Below are positions 60,628 to 64,000 of a stretch of DNA of 64,000 nucleotides, piece by piece (the stretch's first letter is position 1; each line of letters starts with the position of its first letter). The DNA is from Planctomycetota bacterium (GTDB lineage Bacteria > Planctomycetota > Planctomycetia > Pirellulales > Lacipirellulaceae): positions 1 through 64,000 of the forward strand of contig JAADGV010000002.1 of assembly GCA_013152205.1 (NCBI GenBank), written 5' to 3'. The position numbers and the translations under genes were made by a program. Under the pieces are notes generated by a model. It saw only the letters and a program-made list of their open reading frames with translations, did no database searches and was not told where the DNA came from.

Positions 60628-63600
60628 TCAGCGGCGTGGGCTGTCGCCTTTGCCGTCCTGGTCGCGGTCGTGCCAGACTTTTCGTTTTGCTTTGAGTAGC
60701 CGTTCGGTGTAAGACTCTTCGGTCGGCTGCTCTTCTGGTTCTACCGTCTTCTGCGGAGACGCACCGGGCTTCGTCGTTGTTGTGGCGATGGTCGAAGGGT
60801 CGGGGGCTTCTTCGGTTTCAGCACTCTCGAAACGGGTCGTGGCACGTCGGCTTTCTATCTGTTGGCTTATTTCTTGCTTGCGACTGCGTAGTCGACTCAT
60901 GGTCTCGGGGATCGCGGCTTCACGCTGCCGGCGAAGTACGAAGTCTCGCCAGCGGCCCAACAGGGGTGCCAGCCAGAGAAAGTTTACCTGCACTCGCCGC
61001 ACAAAAACATCGGCAAAAAACAAACAACTGCCCACAACCAAAATCCAGGGCCAGATCGATTGGTCGGAAATAGCCGGCTTGAGATCGCGGCGAAATGGAT
61101 TGGTTGGCTCTGAACCCTCGAGCTGGGTGCTGTTGAGTCCTGCTTCGACAATGATCCCTGCTGGGCCTCCCTTTGCTTCCAATTCAGCAAAGGCTCGCAA
61201 CAGAGCCATGTTGGTTTGGTGGTCTCGATACTCAGCCGAGTAACCCACATTCACCCCGCTACGAATTGGCGCCTGGCCCTCTCCTGGATTGACAACAAGC
61301 AAATAGCTGCCCGCGGCTTCCGAATCGAATTCCCCCACATAGCGACCTGGAGCCGTCTGTTCGATCCGCACAGGCACCGACGACATATCCGGGGCGACGA
61401 CCGTTGCCGTCATCGACTGGTCGTTCAAAAACTGGTCGTCCTTGTCGAGTGCGGTAACGATGATCGTTGTTTTGCCATCGCGAACATCGGTAGCAATGCT
61501 GTAGTTGCCCGAGTCGTCGGTCGGCCGCATCGACCAGCGTACCATTTGGCTGAAGAACTTGTCGTAGTTCTCCCATTGGGTCCACTGGCTCGCCCAACGG
61601 GCGCCAGCATCGGTGGTAAACGCCACCGCCTTGCCAGCCCCATAGGTCCAACTCGCAAGTATGGTGGAGTTCTTTTCGGTCGTGGGGAGAGGCGATCGGA
61701 TGATTACTTCGACCAGTGGGTTTTGTTTGACCGAGGTGAGTACGAAGCCAGATATCGGCGGCAAGCCACCCTCAAGGCCCTGGATCAGTTCATGTTGCGA
61801 CACAATGACTGGGGCAACTGGCGGCTTCGGCTCGTACGCCAGTGGACGGGCGATGCGTCGCGCTTCGCGTTGATAGATTCTTGGCAGGGCCTTGGCGTTT
61901 TTTACCACGTAATACTTGCCGCCGGTGACCGAAGCAATCTTTTGCATCTCTTGGCTACCAATGGTGCCATGCGAACCGACCGCCACCGTGCTGACCTTCA
62001 CCCCCTGCTGTTTCAAACGCCGCAATACGGCTGGGGTCGCAGGCGTCGGGTCGCCATCGCTAATGATAATCATATGCTTCACCCCGACTTTTCCAATCCC
62101 TGCAAACGCCTTGGCAGCCATCTTGAGTGCTGGATCGAAAGAAGGCATGTCGCCAATACTCATTTTGTCGACTCGCCCGAGCATCATCTTGCGGTTAGGG
62201 CCGACGCGAATCAGGCCCCCCTTGGACTGACCCCAGAGCCATTGGTCCGATCCATTCCATTGAACCAACCCGCAGAAATCGCGGCTGCCGAGCAGCTTGA
62301 TCGATTCGAACGCGATTCGTTTTTGCCAGTAATTGCCCCGGGGCATCTCGCCCGCATGCATCATTAGCACCAATGCGCCGACGGGGGTCACCTTGACGTT
62401 TTTGATTTCGAAATCGACCGGCATTGCCTTTTCAAGTTCGGTATTTGTCCAACCGCCGGCACCAAAGGTGTCTGGCCCCCCCATCATGATTAGCCCGCAA
62501 CCCATTTCCCGAGTATTGCGCACCAACATATCGATTTGGTCGTCGCTAAAACTGCTGACATTGTCTGCATCGGTGCCCGTACTTCGCGATACGTTGGCTA
62601 GTATCACTGAATCGTAACGCTGAAGCTCGGCGAGCGAGGTAAACAACCGATCGCTGGGCGTGACCGTCACGGCAATATCTTCGCTTCGAAGTCGCTCGAC
62701 CAGGTAGTCGGCTTCGCCCTTTTTGTCCCAATTCTCGATCAGTAGCACATGCCCCTTGCCACGTACCTGAGTAAAAGCAGACGCGATGTTGTTTTGTACC
62801 ATGCCATCCGCAGCAGGGTCGTTGGGGCTGAACCTAGCTTCGTAGGTGTAGAAGTCGGGCTGATCGATTTCTTCGGGAATGGTGTAAACACGCTTTCCGG
62901 GTGGAACCTCGACTTCCTGTTCGGTGAGAATCTCTTCTCGGTCGCCTGCCTTGCGAATGATGCGCAACTTTCCGGAAACCGTCTGCTCGCTACCCTCGGG
63001 GGCGTCGTTTCGCAGCACGACGCGCATCTCGAAGGGTTGCCCCCGCCGAGTGTTGGCTGGCACGTCTACTTTTTCTACAGCTACTTCGCTACGGGCCGAC
63101 AAGATCACAGGCACAACATCAATACTCACCCCAGCCGCAGCGGTGGCGCGTGCATCGCGCCGAGCATCGCCGACGTTCTGGTTGCCATCGGTAATCAGCA
63201 CGATTCGCTTGGCCGAATCATAAGGGAAGATGGCCTTGGCTCTCTGAATCGCGTTGGCCAGATCGGTGTACTCGGGATCGAGTATCGTTTCTAGCCGCGA
63301 ACGCAGCGGAATGGCGACATTCACCAAGGGCATCTCGACCGCCGCATCTCGACCGAAAACAATCACCGCAAAGCGATCGTTCTTTGCTTCGTCGTGATAT
63401 TCTCCGATCGACGTATTGACGTACTCAACCATCGCTTGGCGTTGGTCGGTAGGGATGCTGAGCGATTGGTCCAGCAGGTAGACCACTGTCATCTGATCGC
63501 TGCGCCGTTGGTATTTAATGTCGGCCAGCGAGAAAACAATGATTGCAAAGACTACCGAGCGCAAGGTAAGGGCCAACAGCCGGCGCCAACGTCCCAGGCC

Positions 63601-63696
63601 CGACAAGCTTTGAAAGCTCACCCACCACATCAGCGGCAATAGCAACAGCAATAGCAAATAGCTGGCGCTATCAAAGGCAATGCTGTGCTGAAACAT
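60628..63696 (-). CDS. Large VWA membrane protein (glutamine-amidotransferase-like)
   Basis: From ATG 63696 the product is 1022 residues; TTG 63708 would add four. Two membrane helices (YLLLLLLLPLMWWVSF; LTLRSVVFAIIVFSLADI) precede a VWA domain with MIDAS VYLLDQSLSIPTDQ. A central part carries a class I glutamine-amidotransferase-like fold (LIMMGGPDTFGAGGW) without evidence of the catalytic Cys. A second VWA-type segment (MIIISDGDPTPATPAVL) follows. A C-terminal helix region (SIWPWILVVGSCLFFADVF) and a charged tail end it. It is first in the VWA-MoxR-DUF58-BatA-like operon. Confidence 0.86.
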   Translation of the reverse strand: MFQHSIAFDSASYLLLLLLLPLMWWVSFQSLSGLGRWRRLLALTLRSVVFAIIVFSLADIKYQRRSDQMTVVYLLDQSLSIPTDQRQAMVEYVNTSIGEYHDEAKNDRFAVIVFGRDAAVEMPLVNVAIPLRSRLETILDPEYTDLANAIQRAKAIFPYDSAKRIVLITDGNQNVGDARRDARATAAAGVSIDVVPVILSARSEVAVEKVDVPANTRRGQPFEMRVVLRNDAPEGSEQTVSGKLRIIRKAGDREEILTEQEVEVPPGKRVYTIPEEIDQPDFYTYEARFSPNDPAADGMVQNNIASAFTQVRGKGHVLLIENWDKKGEADYLVERLRSEDIAVTVTPSDRLFTSLAELQRYDSVILANVSRSTGTDADNVSSFSDDQIDMLVRNTREMGCGLIMMGGPDTFGAGGWTNTELEKAMPVDFEIKNVKVTPVGALVLMMHAGEMPRGNYWQKRIAFESIKLLGSRDFCGLVQWNGSDQWLWGQSKGGLIRVGPNRKMMLGRVDKMSIGDMPSFDPALKMAAKAFAGIGKVGVKHMIIISDGDPTPATPAVLRRLKQQGVKVSTVAVGSHGTIGSQEMQKIASVTGGKYYVVKNAKALPRIYQREARRIARPLAYEPKPPVAPVIVSQHELIQGLEGGLPPISGFVLTSVKQNPLVEVIIRSPLPTTEKNSTILASWTYGAGKAVAFTTDAGARWASQWTQWENYDKFFSQMVRWSMRPTDDSGNYSIATDVRDGKTTIIVTALDKDDQFLNDQSMTATVVAPDMSSVPVRIEQTAPGRYVGEFDSEAAGSYLLVVNPGEGQAPIRSGVNVGYSAEYRDHQTNMALLRAFAELEAKGGPAGIIVEAGLNSTQLEGSEPTNPFRRDLKPAISDQSIWPWILVVGSCLFFADVFVRRVQVNFLWLAPLLGRWRDFVLRRQREAAIPETMSRLRSRKQEISQQIESRRATTRFESAETEEAPDPSTIATTTTKPGASPQKTVEPEEQPTEESYTERLLKAKRKVWHDRDQDGKGDSPRR

Positions 63697-63708
63697 ATGA
63701 GGGTCCAA

Positions 63709-63822
63709 CTAAAGAAGAGCGGGGTTTGAAATGATGTTTTTTTGGGTTCTGGCCGCTTCCTTACGGTCGCGGTTCTGTAGTTAATCCCTTACGGTCGTGG
63801 TTCTGTGGTTAATGGCAATGGC
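63709..63822. other. Intergenic region with a tandem repeat
   Basis: A 28-bp unit (CCTTACGGTCGCGGTTCTGT then AGTTAAT) is repeated with three changes at 63759-63813. No gene is seen. Confidence 0.6.
63759..63813. repeat. 28-bp tandem duplication
   Basis: CCTTACGGTCGCGGTTCTGT...TTAAT is repeated 28 bp later with G-to-A/T differences. It lies between the NHL gene's end and the VWA gene. Confidence 0.7.
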
Positions 63823-64000
63823 TTAGAAAACGAATCTTTGGACGCGGTGGTTATTTGAGTCCAGAACGTGCAGCCGTCCTTTGCTATCTTGGACCAGCGC
63901 CCAAGGATTGTGCAACTGCCCGGGGCCTTTTCCGTTCGATCCCCAAACCCCTAACGATTTGCCATCTAAGGTAAATTTCTGTACCCGATGATTGCCGTAC
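63823..64000 (-). CDS. NHL-repeat protein, C-terminal end (partial)
   Basis: The minus frame is open from the window edge to TAA at 63825-63823. It reads YGNHRVQKFTLDGKSLGVWG, then GPGQLHNPWALVQDSKGRL and HVLDSNNHRVQRFVF, a clear NHL beta-propeller blade pair ending at the C-terminus. The rest of the gene lies beyond the window. NHL propellers bind proteins or ligands outside the cell in many planctomycetes. The VWA gene follows 126 bp downstream; co-transcription is possible. Confidence 0.85.
   Translation of the reverse strand, partial: YGNHRVQKFTLDGKSLGVWGSNGKGPGQLHNPWALVQDSKGRLHVLDSNNHRVQRFVF

Noticed and set aside
61216-62367. 383-codon plus frame
   Set aside because: Antisense shadow of the large VWA gene, which has clear domains.

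Overview
The window looks like chromosomal DNA of a planctomycete, most likely a Pirellulales-type member of Planctomycetota. The reasons are: a degraded PEP-CTERM protein, a secreted sulfatase, a very large paralogous pair of secreted/membrane proteins of unknown function, a VWA/MoxR/DUF58/BatA-like cluster, a PQQ-type beta-propeller membrane protein, a membrane-bound CxxC...HxxxCxxC protein, a YHS-like repeat protein, frequent GTG/TTG starts, moderate GC and loose gene packing. The assignment rests on gene content only; there is no rRNA in the window. One tRNA (Gly, CCC) is present. I see no CRISPR array, no complete insertion sequence, no prophage and no replication origin.

Layout. 1-2.7 kb: a BlaI-type repressor overlapping by one base an M56 (BlaR1-like) membrane peptidase that carries a polysaccharide-export-like domain. 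2.8-4.7 kb: tRNA-Gly, an Rrf2 regulator divergent from a protoglobin with two matching operator-like palindromes between them, then a small Cys-rich secreted protein with a clear terminator. 4.7-6.0 kb: a gene-poor stretch of repeats and foldback elements that includes a PEP-CTERM remnant. 6.0-9 kb: hisI-ridA, a short GT2-like protein and an HTH protein. 9-19.7 kb: two overlapping genes (2412 and 1145 aa) that appear to hold three copies of one module. 20-28.2 kb: an inositol-monophosphatase-like enzyme, a PQQ propeller protein, a ClpP-like protein and a UbiD-like decarboxylase. 28.5-37.2 kb: beta-CASP nuclease, hemL, tsaB, a metallophosphoesterase, yidC (with a PDZ-like insert) and mnmE. 37.6-46.3 kb: M28 peptidase with PDZ domains, Gfo/Idh/MocA oxidoreductase, CHAD protein, sulfatase, pyrC, Crp/Fnr regulator and a zinc-finger membrane protein. 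46.3-56.5 kb: YHS-like protein, a GT2 plus GT-C pair, small lipoprotein, DUF547 protein, leuB, a LuxR-type HTH protein, a TauE-like transporter and a methyltransferase. 56.6-64 kb: VWA protein, MoxR, DUF58 and BatA-like VWA in one minus-strand operon, preceded by the 3' end of an NHL-repeat gene that runs off the window.

The other strong theme is the intergenic DNA. At least ten kinds of repeat or foldback sequence lie between genes: a ~270-bp two-copy repeat, a four-copy ~60-100-bp element at gene ends with a conserved hairpin, a 517-bp segment bounded by perfect 25-bp inverted repeats, a nested 153-bp foldback whose arm recurs 13.5 kb away, and several REP-like palindromes. None encodes a transposase here. 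The most interesting candidates for new biology are the three-module giant proteins, the BlaI/M56-export-domain fusion with an internal start, the Rrf2-protoglobin switch, and the non-autonomous repeat families.
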